Notes under the pieces: model-generated
Databases searched by the model: none
Seen by the model: the letters and a program-made list of their open reading frames with translations, nothing else
What the model was told of the DNA's origin: nothing
Source of the DNA: BMS3BBIN04 sp964552465
GTDB lineage: Bacteria; Electryoneota; Electryoneia; Electryoneales; Electryoneaceae
NCBI GenBank assembly: GCA_964552465.1
Contig: CAZKGR010000003.1
Span: 149,547-213,546, forward strand
Reading direction: 5' to 3'
DNA length: 64,000 nucleotides
Translations under genes and position numbers: made by a program
In this document: positions 52,507-60,841 of the stretch, one piece after another
Layout: every line of letters starts with the position of its first letter
Position numbering within the stretch: the stretch's first letter is position 1

Positions 52507-54911
52507 AGATTTCACTGAATTGGTTGCGTGATTTCGTCGACTTTGATGAATCGCCGGAAGAGATCGCTGAGATACTGACCTTCCTGAATTTTGAGTGCGA
52601 AGGTATAGAGTATATCAAACGATACGTTGATGGTGTCACCGTTGGCAAGGTGTTGGAAGCGATCCCGCATCCGAACGCCGACAAGCTTCAGTTGACGAAA
52701 GTCGATATCGGAAGTGAAGTGCTTCCGATTGTCTGCGGTGCGCCGAATTGTCGGGAAGGATTGATTGTTCCAGTGGCAACCGTTGGCACGAAAGTCGGCG
52801 ATTTCACCATCGAATCGCGGAAGTTGCGTGGCGAGATGTCGCAGGGCATGATCCTCTCCGAATCCGAGATGAAGATCAGCGAGAATCACGGTGGTATCCT
52901 CGAACTCGGCAACGAATTCGCCATTGGCGATGACTTCAGCAATGTGGTGCCGGCGGAAGATGCCGTGCTCGAGTTTGAGATTACGGTCAATCGTCCCGAC
53001 GCATTATCGCACATCGGTATGGCACGTGAACTTGCTGCCTACTGGGGTCGCCCGCTGCGTATGCCGTCGTTCGATGTGCAAGAGACGAGTTCACGGAACG
53101 TCGCTGATGAACTAAAGATCGAAATTGTCGCACCAAAGCAGTGCCCGCGTTATGTGGGTCGTAAGGTGACCGGTGTGACGGTCCAGGACAGCCCGCTATG
53201 GATGAAAGCCCGGTTGTCCAGTATTGGGCAACGTCCGATCAGCAACGTGGTCGATATCACCAACTACATCCTGTTCGAACTCGGGCAGCCGTTGCACGCG
53301 TTCGATGCTGACAAGATCAGTAAGAATCACATTGTCGTACGTATGGCGGAAGATGGCGAAAAGTTCATTTCGCTCGACGACAAGGAACGCAAGCTGGTTG
53401 CATCTGACCTGATGATCGCTGATCCGGAAAAGGGTGTGGCACTGGGCGGTGTCATGGGTGGCGCGAACAGCGAGGTGACTGACGAGACAAAGGACGTCAT
53501 CATCGAGGCTGCTTACTTCGATCCGCCGACTATTCGCAAGACGGCCAAACGTTTGATTCTGCCGTCAGAAGCGTCACGACGGTTTGAGCGAGGGGCTGAT
53601 CCGGGTATGCAGGCGAACGCAGCTGCTCGCTGTGCAGAACTGTTCCGTCTACATGCTGGCGCTGAAGTGCTGCAGGGGATGGTGGACGCGCATCCAGCAC
53701 CGGTTCCACGTCCTCCGGTGAAATATCGTCCCGAGCGTGCGGAAATAGTACTCGGGTTTGACGTTTCAAAGGCTGATGCGATCAAGGTGTTCAAGTCGCT
53801 CGAATTTGGGGCGGAAGATAAGGGCGACGCCGTCACGGTCACCCCGCCGAGCTGGCGCCACGACATCGAACGCGAGGTTGACCTGGTAGAAGAGGTTGCA
53901 CGCCACGTTGGCTACGATAAAGTTCCGACCGCAGAAGAGTCACGTGTGGTGTTGTCTAGCGAAGATCCGCCGTTGGAACGGATGCTCGACACAACGGTCG
54001 ATACCATGGTTGCGCTCGGATTCAGAGAGGCGATATGTTCGGCCATGACCTCTGGCGATGACCAGGTAGCGTTCGCCGGAGGTCTCCAGCCGTATGCGAT
54101 AAAGCGACCGATCAATCCGGAGATGAATGTCTATCGTGCGAGTCTTGTGCCCGGATTGTTGCGCGTTGTTGAGCATAATCTGAACCGTGATCTTGAGGAT
54201 GTATTCATTTTCGAGGTGGGTCAGGTTGGCGGTCCCGGGTGGTTTGGAGTGGATGGCAGTCAGCATCTCCATCTCGGATTTGCGATGACCGGGCGTTGGA
54301 TTCCAGACTCCTATGATCGCAACACAGAAGCTGTTGATCTTGCTGATCTTATGACATTGATTAACGAATTAGCGCGCGGATTGACACTTGACTTACCTCT
54401 TGAATTTGACTATGCTACTCCTGATAACCTCATGCTAGGTGTCAAGTTCTCGGATAAAAATGGGAATATAGCAGGGAATGCGGGGATAGTAAAAGTTGAT
54501 ATTGCAGAACGCTTCGGTATTGACGTTCCCGTATATGTTGGTGAAATTGATCTTGAACGGTGGGTTGCTCCATCAGCCGGAGAGCTTCGTCTCCCGGGCA
54601 TCAATGGTGGATACCAGAGGTTTTCTCGATTCCCATCGAGCACACGTGATATTGCCTTCGTGGTCCCACTAACCACGAAAGCTGATGAAGTACGAAGAGT
54701 GATTAAAAATTACTCTGGTGGGTTGCTCGAAGAGGTTGTTTTGTTTGATCTTTATACGGGGAAACCATTGGCTGAGGGTGAACGGTCCCTTGCCTATCGT
54801 CTGGTTTTCCGAGCTTCGGACAGAACGTTGACTGATGATGACATTGACCCCATCATTGAACGAGTTGTCAAAGAAGCTCAAAAACTGAATGGAGTTCGAC
54901 TGAGAGCTTAA
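52503..54911 (+). CDS. pheT: Phenylalanyl-tRNA synthetase beta subunit
   Basis: The 802-residue beta subunit has the usual order: N-terminal tRNA-binding OB fold (about 40-150, HPNADKLQLTKVDIG), B3/B4 editing domain (about 210-380, including SEASRRFERGADP), B5, the inactive catalytic-like domain, and the C-terminal anticodon-binding FDX-ACB domain from FSRFPSSTRDIAF to the end. Editing removes Tyr misloaded on tRNA-Phe. ATGA coupling to pheS fixes the start. The last ~600 nt use visibly more A/T-ending codons than the first 1.8 kb, though the reading frame is intact. Confidence 0.96.
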   Translation: MKISLNWLRDFVDFDESPEEIAEILTFLNFECEGIEYIKRYVDGVTVGKVLEAIPHPNADKLQLTKVDIGSEVLPIVCGAPNCREGLIVPVATVGTKVGDFTIESRKLRGEMSQGMILSESEMKISENHGGILELGNEFAIGDDFSNVVPAEDAVLEFEITVNRPDALSHIGMARELAAYWGRPLRMPSFDVQETSSRNVADELKIEIVAPKQCPRYVGRKVTGVTVQDSPLWMKARLSSIGQRPISNVVDITNYILFELGQPLHAFDADKISKNHIVVRMAEDGEKFISLDDKERKLVASDLMIADPEKGVALGGVMGGANSEVTDETKDVIIEAAYFDPPTIRKTAKRLILPSEASRRFERGADPGMQANAAARCAELFRLHAGAEVLQGMVDAHPAPVPRPPVKYRPERAEIVLGFDVSKADAIKVFKSLEFGAEDKGDAVTVTPPSWRHDIEREVDLVEEVARHVGYDKVPTAEESRVVLSSEDPPLERMLDTTVDTMVALGFREAICSAMTSGDDQVAFAGGLQPYAIKRPINPEMNVYRASLVPGLLRVVEHNLNRDLEDVFIFEVGQVGGPGWFGVDGSQHLHLGFAMTGRWIPDSYDRNTEAVDLADLMTLINELARGLTLDLPLEFDYATPDNLMLGVKFSDKNGNIAGNAGIVKVDIAERFGIDVPVYVGEIDLERWVAPSAGELRLPGINGGYQRFSRFPSSTRDIAFVVPLTTKADEVRRVIKNYSGGLLEEVVLFDLYTGKPLAEGERSLAYRLVFRASDRTLTDDDIDPIIERVVKEAQKLNGVRLRA

Positions 54912-54941
54912 CGTTTGCCGGGGGGCAAAGGAGGGCGATCA

Positions 54942-55235
54942 TTGGGGATGGGTGCTGAGACAGCGAGCTTTGATGAGTTGGCGACGCTGGAAGTAAAGAT
55001 CGGGCGAATTGCGGATCAGATGGATGATATCCGCAACGTGAACGGCCAACTCAATGCTGAGATAAATCGTTTACGCGAGGAACTGGTTTCGCGTGATCAG
55101 ATAGTTGAAGAACTTCGGCGTGATCTCGAGCGTGCTCGGAAAGATCGTCGTGACATTGCTAGAGAGGATTTAATACGCGGTAAACTGACCACGCTTCTGG
55201 AAAAGATTGAATCGCTGGAGAGCGTGTCAGCATAG
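54942..55235 (+). CDS. Small coiled-coil protein, ZapB-like
   Basis: The product, about 97 residues, is almost entirely a heptad-patterned coiled coil (LEVKIGRIADQMDDIRN ... IVEELRRDLERARKDRR). TTG 54942 is preferred because AGGAGG (54929-54934) sits 7 nt upstream; the frame extends to TTG 54915 and ATG 54948 is also possible. It lies 30 nt after pheT and 61 nt before zapA. Coiled-coil ZapB-like proteins beside zapA support FtsZ-ring organisation at midcell. The family call rests mainly on context and shape, since coiled coils have little diagnostic sequence. Confidence 0.7.
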   Translation: MGMGAETASFDELATLEVKIGRIADQMDDIRNVNGQLNAEINRLREELVSRDQIVEELRRDLERARKDRRDIAREDLIRGKLTTLLEKIESLESVSA

Positions 55236-55296
55236 GTATTACAGCAGGATCGTGCAGTCGCTTTCTGGGGGTTGAATCGGACTTGAGGATTCTTCA

Positions 55297-55602
55297 GTGA
55301 GTGAACCAACTCAAGTTGTAAGTGTTTCGATATATGGCAATGATTATCCCATACGTGCTCAATTGTCGGATGAGGAGTATGTCCGCAAAGTTGCCGCGTT
55401 TGTGGATGGACGTATGCGTGAAATCAACGAGGCGATGAAGCCGTCAACCACGCTGAAGATTGCAATTTTGGCTGCATTGAATATCGCTGATGAGTTGATG
55501 AGCACCCAGGAGGAGAGTCGACGAGTAATTGACTCGTACCAAGAGAAGATCACATCGCTTTCAGGCCGGTTGGACCAGATGATGGACCAGCCTCAGGCGT
55601 GA
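55297..55602 (+). CDS. zapA: Cell division protein ZapA
   Basis: ZapA bundles FtsZ filaments at the division site. The 101-residue protein has the typical N-terminal beta hairpin (VVSVSIYGNDYPIRAQLSDEEYVRKVA), then VDGRMREINEA, a helix LKIAILAALNIADELM and a C-terminal coiled coil for dimerisation. Length and pattern match the family. Start is GTG 55297, after GAGG. It lies within the block pheST-coiled coil-zapA-putative 6S RNA-rny. Confidence 0.92.
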   Translation: MSEPTQVVSVSIYGNDYPIRAQLSDEEYVRKVAAFVDGRMREINEAMKPSTTLKIAILAALNIADELMSTQEESRRVIDSYQEKITSLSGRLDQMMDQPQA

Positions 55603-55611
55603 GGCGTTTAA

Positions 55612-55802
55612 CTACGCGATCCCTGCATAATTCCGCGACACTGATTGAGAACCAACACTCTCAATTAAGGGAGTTCGGCTTCGTTCGTGGCGAACATGCT
55701 TTTCTGGTAACAGGAAGGAAGTCCAACACGAATGGGAGGACACCCATTTGGTGAACTATAGCGTTCTCCAATCTGCTCGTGGGTATGTAGGGATTCGTTT
55801 TT
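55612..55802 (+). ncRNA. ssrS: Putative 6S RNA
   Basis: The 240-nt zapA-rny gap contains an about 181-nt unit closed by a long terminal stem: CGATCCCTGCATA (55617-55629) pairs with TATGTAGGGATTCG (55784-55797), followed by TTTTT. Inside are further complementary arms, including TTCTGGTAACAGGAA as an apical hairpin. Size, rod-like folding and location directly after zapA match 6S RNA, which binds sigma70 RNA polymerase by mimicking an open promoter. No protein frame fits. I could not run a covariance model, so the call rests on size, closing stem and context. Confidence 0.65.
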
Positions 55803-55842
55803 CCGGGAGAGGAGGCCTCCTCACCCGAAGGAGATAGATACA

Positions 55843-57405
55843 ATGGATATGCTAACCCTGCTTATCGGTGCGTTGGCTGGCGCCGCGGTGGGAGCTGTAG
55901 TCGCGCTGATTATTCGGAACGGTACGGACAAGTCTCGAGTTCAATCGGCCCAGAATCAAGCCAAGAGTATTGTTGATACTGCCAGCAAGGAAGCGGAGAA
56001 CATTAAACACGCAGCTTTGCTTGAGGCTCGTGACCAGTCCCTTGCTGAAAAACAGAAGATGGAGTCGGAGGTTGAACGACGGTTTGAAGAGATCCGTCGT
56101 GAAGAAAAGCGAGTTGCAGAGCAGGAGATTCAATCTGAAAAGCGCTTTGAACGGGCGAAGCAGCGTGATCGTGAACTGAAGGAACGTGACCGGAATTTGC
56201 GTCGTCAGGAAAAAACGATCACTACAAAAGAGGAAGAACTCGACGGTCTGATCGCTGAACGTCAGGAGATGCTACAGCGGCTTGCAGGAAAAACTGCCCA
56301 GCAGGCTCTGGAAGAGCTTCAGGCGACATTAGTGGATAAGGCACGGACGGATTCAGCAGATATGGTCAAGGATATCCTTGACGAAGCACGTGAAAACGCC
56401 AACCGTGAAGCGAAAGAGTTGATTGTCAACGCAATCCATCGGAGTGCTGCTGAACATACTGCTGAGATTACGGTTACCGCGATCCCGCTACCCAACGATG
56501 AAATCAAGGGACGTATCATCGGGCGCGAAGGACGTAATATCCGTGCGCTCGAAGCCGAGACTGGAGTCGATATCATCGTTGACGATACTCCGGAAACAGT
56601 GGTCGTTTCGTGCTTTGATCCGGTGCGTCGTGAGTTGGGTCGGATGGCGTTGGAGAAACTAGTTTCTGACGGTCGTATTCATCCTGGCCGCATTGAGGAA
56701 GTTGTCGCAAAGGCTCAGAAGGAGTTGGACGAGAAAATTCTCGAGGCCGGTCGAAACGCAGCCCAGGAAGCGAAAGTTCAGGGATTGCATATCGAGTTGA
56801 TCAAGGCGTTAGGGCGGATGCTATTCCGCACAAGCTATGGTCAGAACCAGCTGCGTCATTCGATCGAAGTGGCGAAACTGACCGGTGTTATGGCTACGGA
56901 GCTCGGGTTCAATGCCAAGCTCGCGCGTCGTTGTGGCCTGATGCACGACATAGGCAAGGCAATTGACCGTGAGTCCGAAGGCACGCACGTCCAGCTCGGT
57001 GGTCAGCTGGCGAAGAAGTACGGCGAACCACCAGAGGTGATCAACGCGATCATGTCACATCATGGCGATGTCCCAGCTGACAATGTCATCTCAGTGTTGG
57101 CAGCTTCAGCCGATGCGATTAGTGGCAGTCGTCCGGGTGCACGTCGCGAGAGCATGGAAAACTACGTTCAGCGTCTGCACGATCTGGAGGATATCGCCAA
57201 GGAGTTTGAAGGCGTGCAGAAGGTTTACGCGATTCAGGCCGGGCGTGAAGTTCGAATCATGGTCGAAAATGGCAAGGTGTCAGATGCCTACGCCGAAGTG
57301 CTGGCCAAAGACATCGCGGAGAAGATCGAAAATGAGCTGGTCTATCCGGGCCAGATCAAGGTGACGGTCATTCGCGAATACCGGGCTGCTGGTGTCGCGA
57401 AATAG
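55843..57405 (+). CDS. rny: Ribonuclease Y
   Basis: RNase Y is a membrane-anchored endoribonuclease that initiates mRNA decay. The 520-residue protein has one N-terminal transmembrane helix (LTLLIGALAGAAVGAVVALII), a long coiled coil (about 25-180), a KH domain with GRIIGREGRNIRALE, and an HD domain with the metal-binding HSIEVAKLTG and MHDIGKAIDRE, then a C-terminal RNY domain. AAGGAG lies 9 nt before ATG 55843. A GC-rich palindrome (GAGGAGGCCTCCTC, about 55809-55822) sits just ahead of that ribosome site and may affect translation. Confidence 0.96.
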   Translation: MDMLTLLIGALAGAAVGAVVALIIRNGTDKSRVQSAQNQAKSIVDTASKEAENIKHAALLEARDQSLAEKQKMESEVERRFEEIRREEKRVAEQEIQSEKRFERAKQRDRELKERDRNLRRQEKTITTKEEELDGLIAERQEMLQRLAGKTAQQALEELQATLVDKARTDSADMVKDILDEARENANREAKELIVNAIHRSAAEHTAEITVTAIPLPNDEIKGRIIGREGRNIRALEAETGVDIIVDDTPETVVVSCFDPVRRELGRMALEKLVSDGRIHPGRIEEVVAKAQKELDEKILEAGRNAAQEAKVQGLHIELIKALGRMLFRTSYGQNQLRHSIEVAKLTGVMATELGFNAKLARRCGLMHDIGKAIDRESEGTHVQLGGQLAKKYGEPPEVINAIMSHHGDVPADNVISVLAASADAISGSRPGARRESMENYVQRLHDLEDIAKEFEGVQKVYAIQAGREVRIMVENGKVSDAYAEVLAKDIAEKIENELVYPGQIKVTVIREYRAAGVAK

Positions 57406-57426
57406 CATTTTTTGACTTACGAGTTC

Positions 57427-57456
57427 GAGCCCGATGCGGAAGCACCGGGCTCTTTT
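57427..57456 (+). terminator. Rho-independent terminator after rny
   Basis: GAGCCCG / CGGGCTC stem with a 12-nt loop and a following TTTT. Confidence 0.8.
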
Positions 57457-57528
57457 GCATTCAGCACCGAAACTTCGTTCATTTTCACTGGTTATCTTAG
57501 CAGCAAATCGTCGTGAAAGGGACACTCA

Positions 57529-59034
57529 GTGAACTCCGCAGCACATATCGAAATCGGTCAGCATCGTCTGACGCTGGAACAACTGAAACAGGTGAGTCGA
57601 GGTGGGGTCGAAGTTCACCTGACGCAGGGCGCCATTGATCGTATGAAGGCTTCTAATGCGCTCGTCCAAAAGGTGATCGAGGTCGGTGATCCGGTGTATG
57701 GCGTCAACACGGGGTTCGGCAAGTTCAGCGAAGTGAAGATTGATGCGGACGATCTTAGCTTGTTGCAAAAAAATTTAGTCCGTTCGCACGCCTGTGGTGT
57801 TGGTCCCGCATTGGAACCGGATCTGGCACGAATGATCCTGCTGAGCAAAGTCATCGGACTGTCTCGCGGGTTCTCCGGTTGTCGTCCGGATCTGGCGATC
57901 CTGCTCATCGAGATGTTAAACCGTGATCTATTACCGGTGATCCCCGCACACGGCAGTGTAGGCGCGTCGGGTGATCTCGCGCCATTGTCGCATGTTGCAT
58001 TGGTAATGATGGGTGAGGGTGAAGCGACGATTGATGGCAAGCGGGTACCAGGCGACGAAGCGTTGCGCATTGCTGGATTGCAACCAATTGAGTTCGGTCC
58101 CAAGGAAGGGTTGAGTCTGATCAATGGGACACAGGTATCGTTCGCACTTTCAGCGAAAGCCTGGTTCAGGCTCGAGCAGCTTGTCGCAGCGGCTGACGCG
58201 GCGTGCGCATGGACGCTGGAGGGTATGGCTGGTTTGACCTCGGCATTTGATCCACGAGTGCATGAGATTCGGGGCCATGCGGGCGCGATTGCCAGTGCAG
58301 CGGTGATCCGGGCTCACGTTGAGAATTCCGAAATCCTGGTTAGCGAAGCATCCAAGCGGCGCGTACAAGATCCATACGCTATCCGTTGCGCACCACAGGT
58401 GCACGGTACTGTTCGCGATGTGCTGGCGAACGTAAAGCACATGCTGGAGACGGAGCTGAACGGTGTCACCGATAACCCGCTTGTGTTTGCGGAAACAGGT
58501 GATGTGATCAGCGGCGGCAACTTCCATGCGGAGCCTGTCGCGCAGGTGTCTGACCAGTTATCTATTGCGGCGACGGATCTGTCTTCAATCAGCGAACGCC
58601 GAACATTTTTACTTACGGATGCAAGTATCAACGGGCTGCCGGCATTCCTCATCGAAAACGGTGGTCTGAACAGCGGTTTCATGATTCATCATGTGACTCA
58701 GGCGGCGTTGGTCAGTGCGAACAAAACCCTGGCGCACCCGGCGAGTGTGGATAGCATCCCGACATCGGCGGGTAAGGAAGATCATGTGAGCATGGCTACA
58801 TGGGCCGGATTCAAAGCGAACGAGATAATGGACCGTGCTGCGACAGTCATCTCAATTGAGATGATGGCGGCGGCTCAAGCAGTAGATCTACGGTCGCCAT
58901 TGAAGTCGGGGACAGGTATTCAACAGTTGCAGACGGAGTTGCGACAGCATGTTTCCATGCTGGATGTAGACCGCTATTCAAAACCAGACATTGATGCGGT
59001 CGGGGCGTGGTTGCGGAACCGAGTTTGGGCTTGA
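57529..59034 (+). CDS. hutH: Histidine ammonia-lyase
   Basis: HutH removes ammonia from histidine to give urocanate. The 501-residue protein contains the Ala146-Ser147-Gly148 triad (GSVGASGDLAPLSH) that cyclises to the MIO electrophile, the N-terminal catalytic YGVNTGFGKF, and the downstream QDPYAIRCAPQVHG-like segment (VQDPYAIRCAPQVHG). It starts at GTG 57529 with AAGGG upstream. The remaining histidine-utilisation genes (hutU, hutI, hutG) are not adjacent, so the pathway may be scattered or the product used otherwise; aromatic ammonia-lyases share the fold, but the His-type context is the better fit. Confidence 0.92.
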   Translation: MNSAAHIEIGQHRLTLEQLKQVSRGGVEVHLTQGAIDRMKASNALVQKVIEVGDPVYGVNTGFGKFSEVKIDADDLSLLQKNLVRSHACGVGPALEPDLARMILLSKVIGLSRGFSGCRPDLAILLIEMLNRDLLPVIPAHGSVGASGDLAPLSHVALVMMGEGEATIDGKRVPGDEALRIAGLQPIEFGPKEGLSLINGTQVSFALSAKAWFRLEQLVAAADAACAWTLEGMAGLTSAFDPRVHEIRGHAGAIASAAVIRAHVENSEILVSEASKRRVQDPYAIRCAPQVHGTVRDVLANVKHMLETELNGVTDNPLVFAETGDVISGGNFHAEPVAQVSDQLSIAATDLSSISERRTFLLTDASINGLPAFLIENGGLNSGFMIHHVTQAALVSANKTLAHPASVDSIPTSAGKEDHVSMATWAGFKANEIMDRAATVISIEMMAAAQAVDLRSPLKSGTGIQQLQTELRQHVSMLDVDRYSKPDIDAVGAWLRNRVWA

Positions 59035-59090
59035 TCAAGCGCTGGTGACTAGTTTTCGTGTGGACATTTGAGGTTGAGTGAATTAATATC

Positions 59091-59114
59091 TGCCACGGGT
59101 GAGTATCCGTGGCA
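59091..59114. repeat. GCCACGGA palindromic repeat, family B, single copy
   Basis: TGCCACGGGT...ATCCGTGGCA (one G-T pair) followed by TTTTG, between hutH and the amidohydrolase gene. It may double as a terminator. Confidence 0.68.
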
Positions 59115-59141
59115 TTTTGCATGACCTGTTAGGAGATTCGG

Positions 59142-60680
59142 GTGGCGAGAACAATTTACACCGGCGCGAAGGTCCATCAGCATGACCGGGCGTGGGATGA
59201 TGCTGCTGACGAGGTGATGGTTGAAAATCAGCGTATTGTCGCGGTTGGACACGGCGAAGAGTTGTCGTCAGGCGCATCATTCGACGATCAGATCATCAAG
59301 CTACCGGGTGGACGGCTGCTCCCGTCGTTCTTCGACGCCCATCTGCACTTGGACCAGGGTGGACGGTTCCTCGCCAGCCTGCAGTTAATCGACAAGCTGA
59401 CCTGTGATGATGTGCTGGAGGCGATCCGTCAAGTTGCTGATCACAGCGACGACTGGTTAATCGGAATCGGCCTCAACGAACACGCCTGGCCAACCCTCAC
59501 CGAGCTGGATACTGTGTGTCCGAACCGACCGTTGTTGCTGCACACCCGAGACTATCACACCGTTCGTCTGAATACTAAAGCGATGCATACCATTGGCTTG
59601 ACCTCCCAGACCCCCTTGCCTGAAGGTGGATGGCAGGAACTGGATCAGACCGGGCAACCGCTTGGGGTTATGTGCGAGAACGCTGCGCGTTGGGTAGAAC
59701 AGTTCCTACCTCAGGAGACTCCAGACCAGCTGCGTCATTATTTACGAACGGCGATGAACCACCTGCTGTCGTTGGGCGTGACGGGAATCAGCGATGCGGG
59801 CGATCCGACGTCCTATGAACCGGGCTTGTTGTGGTTAGAGCAGCACGAAGGCTTACCAATGCACATCGAGAGCTGGCTGCGATGTGTTCATTTTGGAGAC
59901 GATTGCCTGGCTCAGCCGCGTAAGATGACAGGAAAGCTGCGCCGCAACCGGATCAAATTGTTTATCGATGGCGCATTGGGTTCTCGCACCGGCTGGATGA
60001 AGCACGAGTACACGGACAAGCCGGGACATACGTCTGGCCCAGTGCCTGATCTGGATGAGTACTCCGACTTCCTCCGCAAGGGTGCTGAGGCGGGGTGGTC
60101 ATTCACTGTGCACGCTATTGGCGACGCGGGGGTGGACTATGTCGCCCGCAGCCTCGCGAATCTCACTGCACCCGCCGGTCGGCACCGGATCGAACACATT
60201 CAACATGTTGATAGTGACTCGCTACGGGTTCTGACGGAATCGGATATGGCACTGTCGGTGCAACCTTTGCATCGTGTTGATGATCTGGCGATGTTGCGTG
60301 AGCGAGTGGGTGAGCGCACCGCTTGGGCATACCCGTTGAAGAGCTTGAATTTGTCTGAGCGATTGGTCCTCGGTAGCGACTGGCCGGTAGTTGATTGCGA
60401 TCCACGCAAGACGATCCGTGCCGCACTGCTACCCCGTGATGCGAGCGAAGGCATGCCGGATGAACAGCTGACTGCCTCGCAAGCAGTACTGGCGATGACG
60501 CGTAACGCCGCCCGCCTCGGTGGATTCAGCGATCTAGGCTCCATCGAACCAGGCTACATCGCGGATATGATCTGGCTCGATGCCGACCCTGGAAATGATC
60601 CCGATGCATGGCTCGGCGCAAATGTCGGTGCCGTATGGACCGGAGGCGAACGTCTGTACCGGGACAACGATCTGATTTGA
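59142..60680 (+). CDS. YtcJ-like amidohydrolase (Amidohydro_3)
   Basis: The 512-residue metal-dependent hydrolase has the amidohydrolase pattern: FFDAHLHLDQGG (two His metal ligands), KLFIDGALGSRTGW, TVHAIGDAGVDYVARS, RIEHIQHVD and the metal/proton Asp in LVLGSDWPV. The family includes N-substituted formamide deformylases and imidazolonepropionase relatives, but most members are uncharacterised. GTG 59142 has AGGAG 7-8 nt upstream. It sits between hutH and a YfcC-type carrier. A role in taking apart an imported nitrogen compound is inference only. Confidence 0.86.
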   Translation: MARTIYTGAKVHQHDRAWDDAADEVMVENQRIVAVGHGEELSSGASFDDQIIKLPGGRLLPSFFDAHLHLDQGGRFLASLQLIDKLTCDDVLEAIRQVADHSDDWLIGIGLNEHAWPTLTELDTVCPNRPLLLHTRDYHTVRLNTKAMHTIGLTSQTPLPEGGWQELDQTGQPLGVMCENAARWVEQFLPQETPDQLRHYLRTAMNHLLSLGVTGISDAGDPTSYEPGLLWLEQHEGLPMHIESWLRCVHFGDDCLAQPRKMTGKLRRNRIKLFIDGALGSRTGWMKHEYTDKPGHTSGPVPDLDEYSDFLRKGAEAGWSFTVHAIGDAGVDYVARSLANLTAPAGRHRIEHIQHVDSDSLRVLTESDMALSVQPLHRVDDLAMLRERVGERTAWAYPLKSLNLSERLVLGSDWPVVDCDPRKTIRAALLPRDASEGMPDEQLTASQAVLAMTRNAARLGGFSDLGSIEPGYIADMIWLDADPGNDPDAWLGANVGAVWTGGERLYRDNDLI

Positions 60681-60705
60681 CCCGGACCATGCTGCGGCAG
60701 TACCC

Positions 60706-60802
60706 TTGCTCGTGTGAATCTGTCGCAGACAGTTCACAGGGATGATCAGATTTCTCAGGACGGTGTATCCCTGTGAACCACTTCGTGGCTTCACACGGGC
60801 AT
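60706..60802. repeat. REPIN-like inverted doublet, family C
   Basis: The left unit, 60706-60743 (TTGCTCGTGTGA...AGTTCACAGGGAT), and the right unit, 60767-60802 (ATCCCTGTGAACC...TTCACACGGGCAT), are inverted relatives with heads outward and a 23-nt spacer. The total of 97 nt is close to the 95-nt copy at 41108. It lies between the amidohydrolase and carrier genes. Confidence 0.78.
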
Positions 60803-60841
60803 ACAAATTTGCCATCATCATCCACCTGCGAACGGCGAACC

